Positions 48,428 through 61,140 of a DNA stretch of 64,000 nt are shown here, one piece after another. Within the stretch, counting starts at the first letter, position 1; each line of letters begins with the position of its first letter. The position numbers and the translations under genes are program-made. The DNA is from Ciona savignyi (lineage: Eukaryota > Chordata > Ascidiacea > Phlebobranchia > Cionidae). The notes under the pieces were generated by a model. It made no database searches, was not told the DNA's origin, and saw nothing but the letters and a program-made list of their open reading frames with translations. The stretch lies in the NCBI GenBank assembly GCA_000149265.1, contig CH002006.1:587025-651024 (forward strand). The letters run 5' to 3'.

Positions 48428-48893
48428 TTAATTGTAAGGGGTTCAGTTGTAAGGGGTTCAGTTGTAAGGGGTTCAGTCGATAAGGGGTTGTTCAATTGTA
48501 AGGGGTTCAGTTGTAAGAGTTCAGTTGTAAGGGGTTCAGTTGTAAGGGGTTCAGTTGTAAGGGGTTCAGTTGATAAGGGTTTTAGTTGTAAGGGGTTCAG
48601 TTGTAAGGGGTTCAGTTGCCAGGGGTTCAGTTGTAAGGGGTTCAGTTGTAAAAGGGTTTAGTTGTAAAAGGGTTCAGTTGTAAGGGGATCAGTTAATAGG
48701 GGTTTAGTTAAAAGGGGTTTAGTTTTAAAGAGGTTCAGTTGTAAAGAAGTTTAGTTGAAAGGGGTTCAGTTGTCAAAGCGTTTATTTGAAAGGGTTTCAG
48801 TTGTAAAGGGGTTTAGTTAAAAGGGGTTCAGTTAAAAGGGGTTCAGTTAAAAGGTGTTTAGTTGTAGGGGTTCAGTTGTAAGGAGTACAGTTG
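48428..48893. repeat. 15-bp minisatellite
   Basis: About 30 units of GGTTCAGTTGTAAGG, regular at the left and increasingly varied at the right, between FUT8-like copies 2 and 3. It follows the end of the block shared with copy 1. The open frame through it (repeating GSVVR) is a product of the 15-bp period. Confidence 0.92.
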
Positions 48894-49292
48894 CCTGGTT
48901 ACCATCTTTAGCATCTCTGCTTTTATTTTATGCCATTATCGGGGCAAGCGCATTACGCGGTTAGTGGCAATATTGTACGTTAGATACACAACAATATATA
49001 TCAAAGATTTACCCCGAAGGGAGACTTTTCTACGCCTATTTTAATTGCGATTATGACTGGCGTTTTAAATACAAAGGGCGGTGTACTTGTCGTAAATACG
49101 ACGCAAATTACTTGTTAGTAAATATACGTTCACATACGTGTTCTACAAACAATATACGTGATCATTATACATAAAAAAATATATTAGTTCCCGAACGCAT
49201 TGATTTACCACAAATCCAATTAAACAACTGTAAAACAACACAAACAGTGCGAACACTAACAGTAACGAAGGTTTTGTTAAGTAATACGTTTG

Positions 49293-52200
49293 CTAGAAGA
49301 CATCGTTTTCAACCATTGAAATAGGATAAGATTCCGGCGTCAATACGGTTTTAACTTTAAACGCTGGGTACATTCCAACTTGTTTAGTTCGTTGGTTTAA
49401 TCCACCAAGCATAATTCCTTTCTTCAGCAACGGACTATTAACAATGCGATCCCCTACTTTCATTGTCATTTCACAACTACCGTCGGTATGTCTTCGAACC
49501 TTTCGGTCGCAAGGGACGGACGGGGTGTGGTCAAGTAGAACTTCGTGGACAATTTCTCTGCCGCCGTTTGCGTAATATGAACAGTCAAGATTGGCAACGA
49601 GAAACGTCGCATCCTGTAAAGAAGTTTGCCGCATTTCTTGTACATACCGTCCAATCTGTATGAGAAAAATGCGTCTAAATGTTAGTCTTTTACCATATTT
49701 TCCTTCAATGTGCACACACTATTACGTTACCCAATCTTGAACTGTGGGTTCACCAGCATAAAACCATTGTAATTAGCGGCTATTTAAATAGATGTGCCAT
49801 TACAATTTGCAATTAGCATATGTTGTCTAAACACAAGGCTGTAATAGGTGAGACAAAAACCGCAGCAATTCCTTTAAAGTAAATAAATAGTGAATAACAC
49901 TTTACAATAGCTTTAATAACCCAGAGTTCCGACAGATTAGTCCGGTGGGCACTTAACAGTCATAGCCTGAACCCAGCGGATTAATGGGTTCTACTAAGTT
50001 GAAGTAACGTGTAAATCATACACAACACACTGCAATAGTCATCCCCGACGGAGGGCGCAAGGTGATCTGACGATTGCTCATTTGTTAAATTCCTTGGTTT
50101 TCCCATTAACAAGGATAAACATGAATATCCCACCCTATCCTAAGGTGAAGATATGATATAAAACCTAAGGATTAGCTTGGTAATTTTGTGTCTCGCCTTT
50201 GAGGCTGATAGTAGCAGGTTTAAAACTGGTCGATAGCTAGTCGAATGTATCCTTTGTGCAAGGCACTTAGCATTACCTAAATTAAGTGAAATGATGGGTT
50301 CAAACAATTTGGAGAAACCTCTTAATAATATACAACACACTGTAGTAGCAGCGACTTAATGTTCGCGTTAATGCGACACATTACCGATCAGTTCGTTTGG
50401 TCATGTAATAAATATGATGAGACCATTTTACATCTCCCAATAGATATATATTAACAGGCCAACTAACGTTTGATGACATTGTTATGACAACGTAATCACA
50501 TTCCCTCAAGAGAAATATATCCTTCACGATACCAAACAAACCATTCTTGGAGTATCTTGAATTTACACCAGCACTTGCAGACTCGCCGAAAAGAAATTGG
50601 TAGTTTGGGTACCTGTTACGAAGTATTGTTTATTTTGTACATTTTGTCTTTTACCCTTCAATTAGTTTGCCAAAGGTTAGCGAATTCGTAACTGGTCGCT
50701 GGTTAGTCGGGTGTGTCCATTGACAAAATGCACTTAGGAGATATATTGCTTTAACCCAGCGACTTGATAGGTTCTACTAAATCAAAAAACAAAATGTCTT
50801 AATAATATATAACACATTGGAATAGTTTCAATTACCCGACGCGAGGTAATCTGATATTTTTGTTTATGAGATAAACATGAATATCCCCTACCATTCTGAC
50901 ATACGTTAACATGATAAAGGTTTTGTGCGTGTTGTGGCTTGAAATTGTAAACACTATGTGTAAATTGCCTTGCACAACATACAAGCTCAGTTTTGTTATA
51001 GGGTAAGGAGGCAGAATAAAACGGCAACATGAAACAACAACTAACTTGTTCTTTGCCTCTTCCATTGTCGCTGAATCATCTGATGCGAGAAATATTTTCC
51101 TCGACACATTCCCGTGCCGTATAATGTATTGGTCATACCAATTAATTGCGTATGCCATATAAGAATCCAAGTCTTGGTAATCGGCTTCTCGGATTTTATC
51201 CGTTCGTCTGACGTGAATTCTGGAGGTATGTACATTGTTAAGTGGGATATATTCACGCTTTTATCTCCGTGAATGGAAAACCACTGTTACCTAAACTATT
51301 GCTATGTCTTGTATGATGGAGAAGTTTTAATAACCCAATAATATATTCCTTATACTAGTTTTGCGCCAGTGTTTTGTTTAAATGTGTTAATTTGTCGTGG
51401 TGTGTTATAATCCTAACGATGTTTTAAAATAAACTAAGAAATGTAAGAGTAAATTATACTTCTTTGTGTTTAAACATCGGCTGTTCTTCCGTATATCGTA
51501 TATAATTTACAACTCATCAAGTATTACAATCAATGAGACCATGTCTGATACACGTACATACGGGTGATTATTTTAACAACGTCAAAAAGCAATGGCAATA
51601 GGGGCTTTTACGGTTACATTTTATTAACTGTGACATGCTTCGAACCCATATTGGAGTCATATCCAAGATCTTTTGCATGTATATTAAGGTAAATGTATTG
51701 ATCGCGTTAACCAATCGGCCACACGATCAATTTGCAACACTACAATATGATATGTTCTTCCCGGGCTTAGTTTTGAACCCTTCATGGGTTCGTTGCTAAA
51801 ACCGTTTTTGTGTGAGTAAGTCGGTATATGTATCGGCTGCTTTAACCATTCGGCCACGCAACGGTAGACATGCTGTGTTTTTATTGCTAAATATTTTACA
51901 TACCCAACTATCGGATGACCGAAGCCTGTTTTGTTTTTATATTCTTCAAGATCTTTCGACATAGACTCCTTCAATCGAAACATGTAGTTCGTCACATGAC
52001 CCGTCCACCACATCGATGGGTCTGCTAGAATGAGCTTAATACGTGGTAGAAATTGACTGGAAACTGTGTTTGGAGCAAAAACCGACTTTTTGTAGCCAGT
52101 AACTTTGACGATTGGTGCGTCCGAGGGTGTAGGATCGGTTTCCTGGGGGCCTGTGTGTGTCATACAAATAAAAGTCGTTTGACGAAGGTTATACCATATA

Positions 52201-55200
52201 TACATGTTTATTAATCCCAACCAAAGATTTTTCTTAGGAACCTCATAGGGGTAGGTACTGTAGGATTACTGGTGATAAGGATTTTAAACGTATTTGTGCT
52301 ATACTCTTTATGTTAAAACACAATATACACACTGGGTCGTTTTTTTTGCTGGCAAACAATCTGCTGGTACTTTGAATTTCAAAGGTAGCATATACCCACA
52401 AGTAAAATTAATATTTAAATATTATTTCTATTGTACAAAATTTCACAACTCAACTCTATGTTTGAATGTAAAAAAAACAGAAAGCAAAGACTAATAAAAC
52501 ATAAATTTGCCGTAAGATCTTTGGATGTATTCTATGCCAGGAACTGAAACATTAATAGGTCATCAAAAACCATCCGCCAATTTTGTTAGTCCCTATACGC
52601 AATAAAAAAGAATACAGAAAAAATAAATAAAAATGCTAAAATCCCTCAAAATTGTTAGAAATATACGTCAAAAATATATGAAAAAATATACAGTTTAGCG
52701 GCTTAGAAATCTGCTGACTTCCTAAATTAGGCATGAAATATATTTATTTGAAAACTCACTACGCCACTCTGGAGCTGATGCCAATTCTTTATTATAACTT
52801 TGGCAATGACTTGGACTCTTTATTACGTCCTGCATTCCAGGGAATTCTGTGACCTGGTTGAGATCCCAGATCATAACTCGGTTGGTCCCGAGAGCTATGA
52901 AGAGACACAGGCTGTAATGGTGCATCATACAACCGAGTCCACAATGGTACTTCACGTTGCAGAAGAGCTTTTTCGCAGAGGAGCAGTTTGAAGGATTCTA
53001 CCAAAAGAATTTTTATATACAAACACAGAAATGGTTAAATTTTGTTTAAAAAGTTGCCTGAACACAGTGAAATGATAGGTGCTACTAGGCTGATGGTATT
53101 CCGTGTGAGAAGGCCTCTTGCATTTTTTCATTATCAAGGATAAAACATAAATATCCCATCATATATTCTCCAAATAACAAACAAATAACAAATTATAAAT
53201 ACTTGGCTCTTTGATATAAAGGAGAATGCAAGAGCATTTAGTTTTTCAAGTTCTTGTTGCTTGTCAAGAAATGCACGCGAATAGAGCTTTTCAATGTCGG
53301 AGTAGATCACCCTTGTAACACGTATTATACTAATTATTTGTAAACATATAGTTATGTTGTAGAATGGATATTAATGTATATCCCCGTAAATGGCTAAACA
53401 CAAGGGGGTTAACACACCCACCAGTCCATAGGAGTCAGGCAATGTCCGTTTAATTGCTTGCTCGAGGACACAACCGACAAGCTAGCTATACCAGTTTCGT
53501 ACTTGCAAGCCTTGGGCTGAAAGGCAAAGCACTAACCCACCAAGATAATCGGTGAAACAAATAATTATAAAGGTTACGGTACAAGTGGACAAGAACTAGG
53601 ATACTCATGTTTTTCCTCGTGCGTGAAAAAGCACATGAAGTCCTATAACATGTAGAATAGAAATTTTATCACACATGCAAAAAATACGTCATGCCAACGG
53701 TGGGTTTACCCGACTTATTGCATCTTGTTATTTTTTTGATGCAAATTGCCTTGCATATGAATACGACTATGTAGAATTTTACAAAAATTCGCACTTACTG
53801 CTGTAGTTGTATTCCTAGTCGTTTAAACAAATCTCTTTCCTCGAGTTCATTTTCGGGATTTTTAGGGTGATAAATAAACAATTCTTCCAACATTTTACTA
53901 TTTTGCATCAGTCTCATCAGCAAATCGTCATCGATGGAATAATATGAGATTGCTAAAAAAGAAGGTGTTGTTACCAGTAATTATATTAAACTAGCGCCCC
54001 TTGTGTTTTCCCATTCATAGGCATAAACATAAATATCACATCCAAGCCTTTAAACACACGTTAGTATTGATGGGACAGATACAAGTTTGTAAATGCACAG
54101 TATAATATGTTATACTTGTGTTTTCCTGTAGGTTTTCCTGATCAAATTTCGCGCTTTTCTGGTAAGTGTTCACGAACTCTCTTGCTTGTGGAGGGAAATT
54201 CCTATAAGTATAAATTTTAAGGGAAAATGTATTAAGAAAATAGATTAAAATAAAGTCGTTCAGGTTTAGTTAATAATTAGTTTTTACATTAAAAACACGA
54301 AACAAAAACTATAATAGAATATCAAGAAAAACAAAAAACGCAGCAAACAAGAGTAGTTTAAACATGCCTACCATCATTAATCGGTTTAGAACTAAAGATA
54401 GTCACGTGTTTTACCGACTGTATTTGTAAAATACATTTTGTTTGGTATACGTTTATATGCAAGCACAATTAGTGTAATGTTTAAACCACATACGTTTATG
54501 CAAGCACAATTGGTGTAATGTTTAACTTTAAACCATATACGTTTGTGCAAGCACTATTAGTGTAATGTTTAAACTTTATACGTTTATGCAAGCACACTTG
54601 GTATAATGTTTAAATTACCCTTTATTTTACGACAAACCTATTTAGACAATACTTTCTGTTTTTAACTGTAAATATGACAAAGTATTAAAAGTTGCAAAAC
54701 ATTTATTTTTACGACATCGTAGTCACCAGGAATTATTGTAAAGTACTTTCTGTCTCGACTGGTTGTTTTATACACATAACTCAAATAAGCTATCTAAGGC
54801 TTCTTTACACTAAGCGCTTTAACGTTAAATCTAGACGGGTTTAGAAGTGTATTAATTGCATTAAGTTTAGACCAATGGATTAAGAACATGTTAAAGAAAG
54901 CTTACTTTGACAGTTAGTTCTGTTTACATCGCAAATGGACAAAAATCATGTTTTTTCAGGCCGTACCTCATGGGAGCATACATAAAATCGTAATGTAGCT
55001 TAACTGTACAATGTGGATATAATAAATTAATCCTTTGTATTAATTAGTTATTAAAATAAACTGGACCTAGAATCGAACCTCGGTTCGCTAACCTATTGAA
55101 TACGATTTTGTATGTCTGTATTCGGATGTTGCGTTAACGGTACGTTTATTCAAGCACACTTGGTGTAGTGGTTAAACCACATACGTTTATTCAAGCACAA

Positions 55201-55825
55201 TTAGTGTGCCAACCATTGTTATGTACAGTTTGCATGTTTAACTACCTAATATAAATTTTAGTAATTAAAACTCAAGTCAGTAATTAAGACTAATGAATTG
55301 CATGCTTTACGAATTTTCAAACTGTTGATTTTGTGCAGGTTAGACAGTTTAAATTTGTACATGCTTTATAATTTAGATTTTGCGTGCGCGTTCTCTTCGT
55401 GAATGTTAAAACTCAGGAGGCGTTATTCACAGGAAATCGTCATATTACCTCGCGCCTACCGTTGGGTTACTGGAGCTATTTTCAATTTAATGTGTTCCCA
55501 CTAATTCGCTGCTCAGTCAAAATCAAAAAGTCGCTTCGTTCAGTAAGTGTTTATCAAGTACTTCAAGCGCAATAAAAAATCGTTGCGTTTTTGTAATAGT
55601 GTTCATTACCTGAAGTGAGTTACCAACATGAAAAAAGTATGCTCAACCGCATTGGTCTTTCGATTTCGTTTTAACATTTTCAAAATGCTTTGATATCCAT
55701 GTTTAAGCAACTTACCATAATGGTGCAGATGTTCCGGTAAGGTAAACGAAAACAACCACCGAAGCTAAAATACTGAAAAGTCCAAATATAACCAAAGATT
55801 TCGAACACATTTTTATGGCCGACAT
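49293..55825 (-). CDS. FUT8-like alpha-1,6-fucosyltransferase, copy 3 (9 exons, 541 aa)
   Basis: Third complete member of the tandem array and the most diverged intact one. Exons: 55716-55825, 54116-54201, 53799-53952, 53203-53311, 52760-52997, 51904-52150, 51046-51219, 50468-50612, 49293-49655; lengths sum to 1626 nt, so the frame closes. The anchor segment differs from copies 1 and 2 (LFSILASVVVFVYLTGTSAP), and exon 8 has NYQFLFGES...NSRYSKNG where copy 1 has TYLFIYGDF...KSRFTKNG, closer to the Tyr found in vertebrate FUT8. IHVRRTDK, SDD and the C-terminal SH3-like region are conserved. In exon 7 the SDDP proline is replaced (SDDSATMEE). Intron positions and phases match copies 1 and 2 exactly. 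Predicted Golgi GT23 enzyme; whether the copies share an acceptor is unknown. Confidence 0.92.
49927..50142 (+). mobile_element. SINE-A, FUT8-like copy 3 intron 8
   Basis: CACTTAACAG, AACCCAGCGGATTAATGGG and tail ATGAATATCCC; followed at 50160-50350 by a second, decayed copy in the same sense. Copies 1 and 2 lack the first. Confidence 0.85.
51637..51868 (-). mobile_element. Two SINE-B copies in tandem, FUT8-like copy 3 intron 6
   Basis: Units at 51637-51735 and 51766-51868, each with a CGAACCC or TGAACCC block and a GTTAACCA/TTAACCATTCGGCCAC block. Confidence 0.7.
54437..54614. repeat. 41-bp minisatellite, intron 1 of FUT8-like copy 3
   Basis: About four diverged units; two more isolated units occur at about 55140-55206 in the same intron. 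Confidence 0.85.
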
Positions 55826-56094
55826 CCTGACAGCTACAATACCACTTATCTAATTCTTTCAAATACATTTTATTCAGCGATACCAAACAACTACAAAGGA
55901 TTCAGTTTTAAATCTAATTTTTAAGAATTCATTTTGTTAAATATTTAACTAAATCAATAATCACACTACCAGCCACGAGTTAAACATGCAAGCCCAATTG
56001 TAAAAAAGACTTTACTAAAACATTGTACTTCGTTCTCTTGAGAATATTAAACTGTAGATACATACTGTTATTTTCCCTTTAAATATTATCACAC

Positions 56095-56286
56095 AGGCAA
56101 GTCAGATTAGTTCGCGGTTGCCAGAGCTATTGCAGTGCCTTGTGTATGCATGGAGCTTTCCTTTAATTTGGTAGAACCCATCATTCCACTGGTCCCAAAG
56201 ACACCACAGACCAGCTAGTACTCAGTTAAGAACTTCCAACCATTCTGGTGAAACTCACTAACCCATTAAGGTATTGGGCCGAACAG
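56095..56286 (-). mobile_element. SINE-A, decayed
   Basis: CCAGAGCTATTGCAGTGCC, GGTAGAACCCATCATTCCACTGG and a worn head, upstream of FUT8-like copy 3. Confidence 0.75.
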
Positions 56287-56912
56287 ATAGTATAACAGTG
56301 ATATGACCACCGTACTATAACTACAGTCTAGCCTAGGGATGTTGATTAAATTGCTTTTAACGTTTTACAGACTGAGGGTTGTCTAAATAGAAAAGCAAGT
56401 GGCAAAACAAATAGAGACATTTTCAGCAGTTTCTACCTGATATTTGCTTTGAGGCTTTTGGTTTGGATTGCAGAATCCACCTTTTTTAAGTGTTGAAGCA
56501 AATTTAAGATTTCTTTTGATAGTATTTTATGTTAAGGAATAAATAGTCAGTTTGTATTGGATGTGTAAATTTAATATTTTATGGCACTGTTTTCTTTTCC
56601 ATTACATTAAGTATAAATTTTTCAATCCAGTCTTGATAGGCCTATATCCACTAACAAACAATACGGGCTCCAAAAAGGTAGAAAATGTGCATTCCCTTTA
56701 TGTACCTGCGGCTTGTCCAGATTTAGGACGATTTATCTTAAATATTTAGTACCGCATATCTAATTTATATTAGTTGACTAATAAATTTCAAATCTATGAA
56801 ACATTTTTTGTTTTGTTCATATTGGCGTTTAATTAATAATAATTACTGAAATAATTGATGTTGCGTTTGTCGGGATTTCCCAAAATGAATTAAATATTAT
56901 ACTGTTTGAATA

Positions 56913-57048
56913 TGAACCCAGCGGATTAATGGGTTCTACCAAATTAAAGGAACGTCTATAATATACAACAAACTAAAATAGCTCCGGTAACCCGACGGTG
57001 GGCGCGAGGTGCCCTGACGATTGCTCGTGTGTTAACCGCCTTGGTGTT
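56913..57048 (+). mobile_element. SINE-A, head missing
   Basis: GAACCCAGCGGATTAATGGG through CGATTGCTCGTGTGTTAACC, just downstream of the pseudogene. Confidence 0.88.
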
Positions 57049-57882
57049 TTATACACAAGTTGTTTTTTGTTGTTACTTCGATACTTCCAAGTATCAAAAT
57101 ACCAGCTTATAAAGGATACCAATTCCCAAAATACCGTACTTTATATTGGCTTGTTTTATACACGTAAAGGTCATGTGTGCTAACATTAAGCATATATAAA
57201 AATTTCAATCCGATTCTATAAATTCTAGATATAGTATAACAAGTAATAGAAATAGAGGCTTTTACAGTCACAACACTACAGTACGAACCTGTTGTGTTTT
57301 ACTACTGAATTTTTTACATACCCAACTATCAGATGATTGAAGCCTGATTTCGTTTTATAATCTTCAACTTCTTTTGACATAGACTCCTTCAATTAAAACA
57401 TGTAATTTGTCACATGACCTGTCCACTACATCCATGGTTCTTTGAGAATGAGCTTGATACGTAGTAAAAATTGACTGGGAATTGTGTTTGGTACAAAAAC
57501 CGACTTTTTGTAGCCGGTAACTTTGACATTAGTTTATACAACACTTCATTAAACAGGGTGTTAAAACCTGGATCAGAATTGCTGGTCCAAACGTAACATA
57601 TCGCAATATTCTAAATGAAACAAACTCAGCATGCCATATTAATATGGTCCTGCATACATGAAGAATTATATGAAGGAATACACAATTAAATAAAAACTTG
57701 GTAAATACTTGGATGTTTGATATAAAGGAGAATGCAAGCGCATTTAGTTTTTCAAGTTCTTTTTGCTTTTTAATAAATGCACGCGAATAGGCTATAGCTT
57801 TTCAATGTCGTAGTAGATCACCCTTGTAACACATATTTTATTTATGATTTATAAAAATACATTTTAAGTGATGGTTTTGTTT

Positions 57883-58042
57883 TAGGATAGAATATTCATG
57901 TTTGTATCAGTAAATGAGAAAGGGCAAGGGGTCTTAGACTACAAAGTGTCTTGCTCAAGAACATAACCGACCAGCTGGTGATAAATTTTTAATCTGCAGC
58001 TATTCGGCTGAAAGGCGACATAATCCACTAATCGATTGAAAA
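57883..58042 (-). mobile_element. SINE-A with internal loss, inside FUT8-like pseudogene
   Basis: Tail ATATTCATGTTTGTATCAG joined to GTGTCTTGCTCAAGAACA and the head. Confidence 0.75.
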
Positions 58043-58397
58043 AGTACATTTAGATTCTAATTATGGGTCCCATTTAAAAAATTGGGACACATATTGTTCT
58101 TGTCCGTTTTTTTCGTTTTTTTTTGGTCAAACGCTTAACAGGCATGGTATGTCGCCCCGAAATTTATCAAAAGGAATATTGAAATCGCAATGAGACTTTG
58201 TCATTTGTTAGACAACATGGTCTAGATGAGCAAAAACCGAATTTTTGGGAGATAAAACCAGGGGAATTCCCCTGGGATGTTATAAACCAAAGCGGTATTT
58301 TTTCACAGCCATGAAGTTATCAGATTGTTTTTAAATATCGTACTTACAGCTGTAATTGGATTCCTAGTTGTTTAAACAAGTCTCTTTCTTCCTGTTC

Positions 58398-58620
58398 GCC
58401 AGCTAGTCGGTTGTGAAATTAAGCAAGGCACTTAACGGTCAATGCCTTAACCCAGTGGAATGTTGGTTTCTACTATACTGAAGGAATGTGTGACTCATAT
58501 ACAACACACTAAAATATAGCTCAGGCAACCCGACGGTGGGCGCTAGATAATCTGATGATTTTCCGTCATTTAAAAAAAATTGCGTTTTCCCATTCAAATC
58601 GATAAATATGAATATCATAT
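58398..58620 (+). mobile_element. SINE-A replacing part of pseudogene exon 3
   Basis: Begins at GCCAGCTAGTCGGTTGTG where exon 3 homology ends and runs to the tail. Copies 1-3 keep only a SINE tail remnant at the matching place, so a deletion probably joined exon 3 to this SINE. Confidence 0.82.
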
Positions 58621-59302
58621 CCAATCCTATGAATACACGTTAGTGTAGATGGGACTCTACAAGTTTGTTATTGAACAGTATAGTATGTTTAATTCACTTT
58701 CGTTTTCCGGTTGGCATTCCTGGTCAAAGTTCACGCTTTTCTTGTTTTGTGGAAGAGAATCCCTATAAAAATCTTTTTTTTTTAAACAAGAAAAGAAAAA
58801 CATTTTTTTGAAAAAAAATGTTTTACCAAATTCATCAAAATAATAGCACACCAGTACGCCATGGAAAGACCTCTGTAGGTGTAATAAAACGCATGTGTGC
58901 TATACAAACACGTATGAAGCGAAGTGATTTGTGGTTCAGGTTTAGGTAATAAATATTTTGCACAATACAGCAAACAGGCAACACAAGCAAACCTTCATGG
59001 GGAAGTAAAAAAACACAAAAAATATGGCAAACAACAGTAGTTTATAAACGGCTACCATCAAATTAATTAAGTTAGAACTAAAGAGTGTTTAACTACCTTT
59101 CTTTTGTAAAACCCGTTTACACCGTTTTTGTGTCGATACCTTACCATTTCGGCTCAAAATCATTGGATACGTTAAGAGTTAAATTCGTATTTATTCATGA
59201 CTCGCGCAACGGTTTGGTAATGAAACACGAACGAGAATAAGATTTGCCATCTCACGACAAAGATCTTCGGTGCTAATGGTAGGGTTAATATCAAGATTAA
59301 AC

Positions 59303-59598
59303 GAGGATAAGATAGGATATAATAGGATGTACATGTTTATCTCCGTGAATGGGAAAACCAAGGGGGTTAACAAACTGGCAATCGTCAGATCACCTCGCGG
59401 CCACCGTCGGGTTACCAGAGGTATTGCATTGTGTTGTGTAGGATTCACACGTTCCTCCTTAAATTTCGTAGAACCCGCTGGGCTCAAGCAATATCTGTTA
59501 AGTGCCTTGCCCAAGAACACAATCGACTAGCTAGCGTCCAGTTTCGAATCTTCGACCTTTCGGTTGAAAGGCGTGGCACTATACCACCTGACTAACGG
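59303..59598 (-). mobile_element. SINE-A, full length, in FUT8-like pseudogene intron 1
   Basis: Tail GGATAAGATAGGATATAATAGG through head GGTTGAAAGGCGTGGCACT. Not found in the intact copies. Confidence 0.9.
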
Positions 59599-59837
59599 GT
59601 AGGAGGTAATAATAGGCAGTTCTTAAACGAACTATTGGTGAATCCCAATGGAAATAATGTGTAAAAACAAAACACGGCAATTTTTACTAAAAGTGACAAT
59701 GAGCGCCAATGCAATAAAACAGGGCGACTGCGTTTTATGACGTTTGTCGTGACGATCAATGTGCTGTTCTCTTGTGCAGCTGGTGCAATTAATATTATGA
59801 TTGTAGAAATTCTCAAAATAGAATTTGCAACATAGGC

Positions 59838-59958
59838 TACCTTTATACAAGCACAATTAGTGGAAAGGTTTATACTTTTATACAAGCACAATTAGTGTAA
59901 TGTTTAAACAAAATACGTTTATTCAAGCACCATTGGTGTAATGTTTAAACCAAGTACA
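59838..59958. repeat. 41-bp minisatellite, intron 1 of FUT8-like pseudogene
   Basis: About three units with ACAAGCACAATTAGTG and TTTAAAC cores, in the place expected from the intact copies. Confidence 0.8.
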
Positions 59959-60429
59959 TACTTTGCACAAATTGAAACTAAACGTCCTGAGATCATAAAT
60001 CAAACAAGTTCTCTATGTTCAATAAACAGTGTATATATTCTTGACAGATTCACGCATTTATGGTGCGGTAATCGGATGGGATTTTAACCACAATTAAAAT
60101 TCACACACACCAGACCATCGTAGCTAACTTTAATTGGTCCTATATTGTCCACTGCTCATCTATTTTATATCGGGATACGAAGATCAAACACAATATAAAA
60201 TGGTTGTGTTTTATAATGTTTACATTATCTGAAATTAATTTTACCAAAATGGCTGAAACATTGGTCAAACAACAGTAGTCTGGATCCATGTTTAAGCAAC
60301 TTACCATAGTGAAGCAGATGTTCCGGTAAAGTAAGCGAAAACAACCATCGAAACTAAAATACTTAAAAGTCCAAATCTAACCAAAGATTTCGAACATTTC
60401 TGCTTGGCCAACATTCTTTCTACAGTCCT

Positions 60430-61140
60430 TTTAGTAATGGTACTACATAAAGGAGGTTAACAGCTTAATTGTATCGATTGAATTAAAAGATGTTTGTTTT
60501 AGTAAAAAAACAACATCTAAATCTTTTTTTATCTGCAATGAATTACAAAGTATATGTTAAATATTTAACGAAACGAAATCGTTAATCAAACTGCGAGTGG
60601 CATCCACGTGTTAAACATATGTCCATATCATTTCTACAAACGTTACTGAAACGTTCAACTTCGTTCTTCTGAGAATATCCTATAGCCCCCTTCTGGCCTG
60701 GTGTAGCTGAACCTGTTCACTTGTAATGATCGGTTCTTACCTGTTTTGGCTTCTATCAGGAAACGGTAAACTCGTTTAATTTACGACTCGTAATTGATGA
60801 GGCTAAGCCAAGTACATATTGATTATTATATCAATCGTATATGCAGCGATATAGCGAATACGCCATATGTAGTTCAGGGACTGTATTGTAAGAACGAAAG
60901 AGCGCGACGGAGGACGAGACTCAAAGGGTAAATCCCGCAGGCATGCAACTCTAGTGACGTATTAACTCTACATCCCCCCATTAACTCTACATCCCCTGTA
61001 CAGTTGAGAGGTCAAAAATAGTAACGCTTAATACAAGGTCTATATTTCCCTATTAAAAGTGAAGTTTAAAAACACATTATGAAAGTAAATATACAACTCA
61101 TTCGTCGTACATAAAACCCTAAGGAGGTAAAACAACTCGT
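60430..61140. other. No gene recognised
   Basis: Upstream of the FUT8-like pseudogene. It holds GTTAAATATTTAACGAAACG, which recurs upstream of copies 1 and 2, and a doubled ATTAACTCTACATCCCC at about 60961-60998. Confidence 0.4.

Larger units (their letters stand above)
57322..60414 (-). pseudogene. FUT8-like pseudogene, copy 4
   Basis: Broken fourth unit of the array. Exon 1 (60305-60414) is intact with ATG, anchor and donor. Exon 2 is a shortened remnant (about 58697-58764). Exon 3 survives only as its 3' part (58348-58397), cut where SINE-A sequence begins. Exon 4 (57709-57822) has a 5-base insertion that shifts the frame and creates TAG. Exon 6 (57322-57532) ends mid-exon and has an Arg codon changed to TAA and a Trp codon changed to TAG. 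Exons 5, 7, 8 and 9 were not found. Exon order matches the intact copies, so it decayed from a normal duplicate and is not a retrocopy. Confidence 0.88.

Noticed and set aside
48350-48661. Open frame of about 100 codons with GSVVRGSV repeats
   Set aside because: The 15-bp period keeps the frame open; the array degrades into stops immediately afterwards.
59191-59530. 109- and 86-codon frames on opposite strands
   Set aside because: Both lie within a full-length SINE-A.
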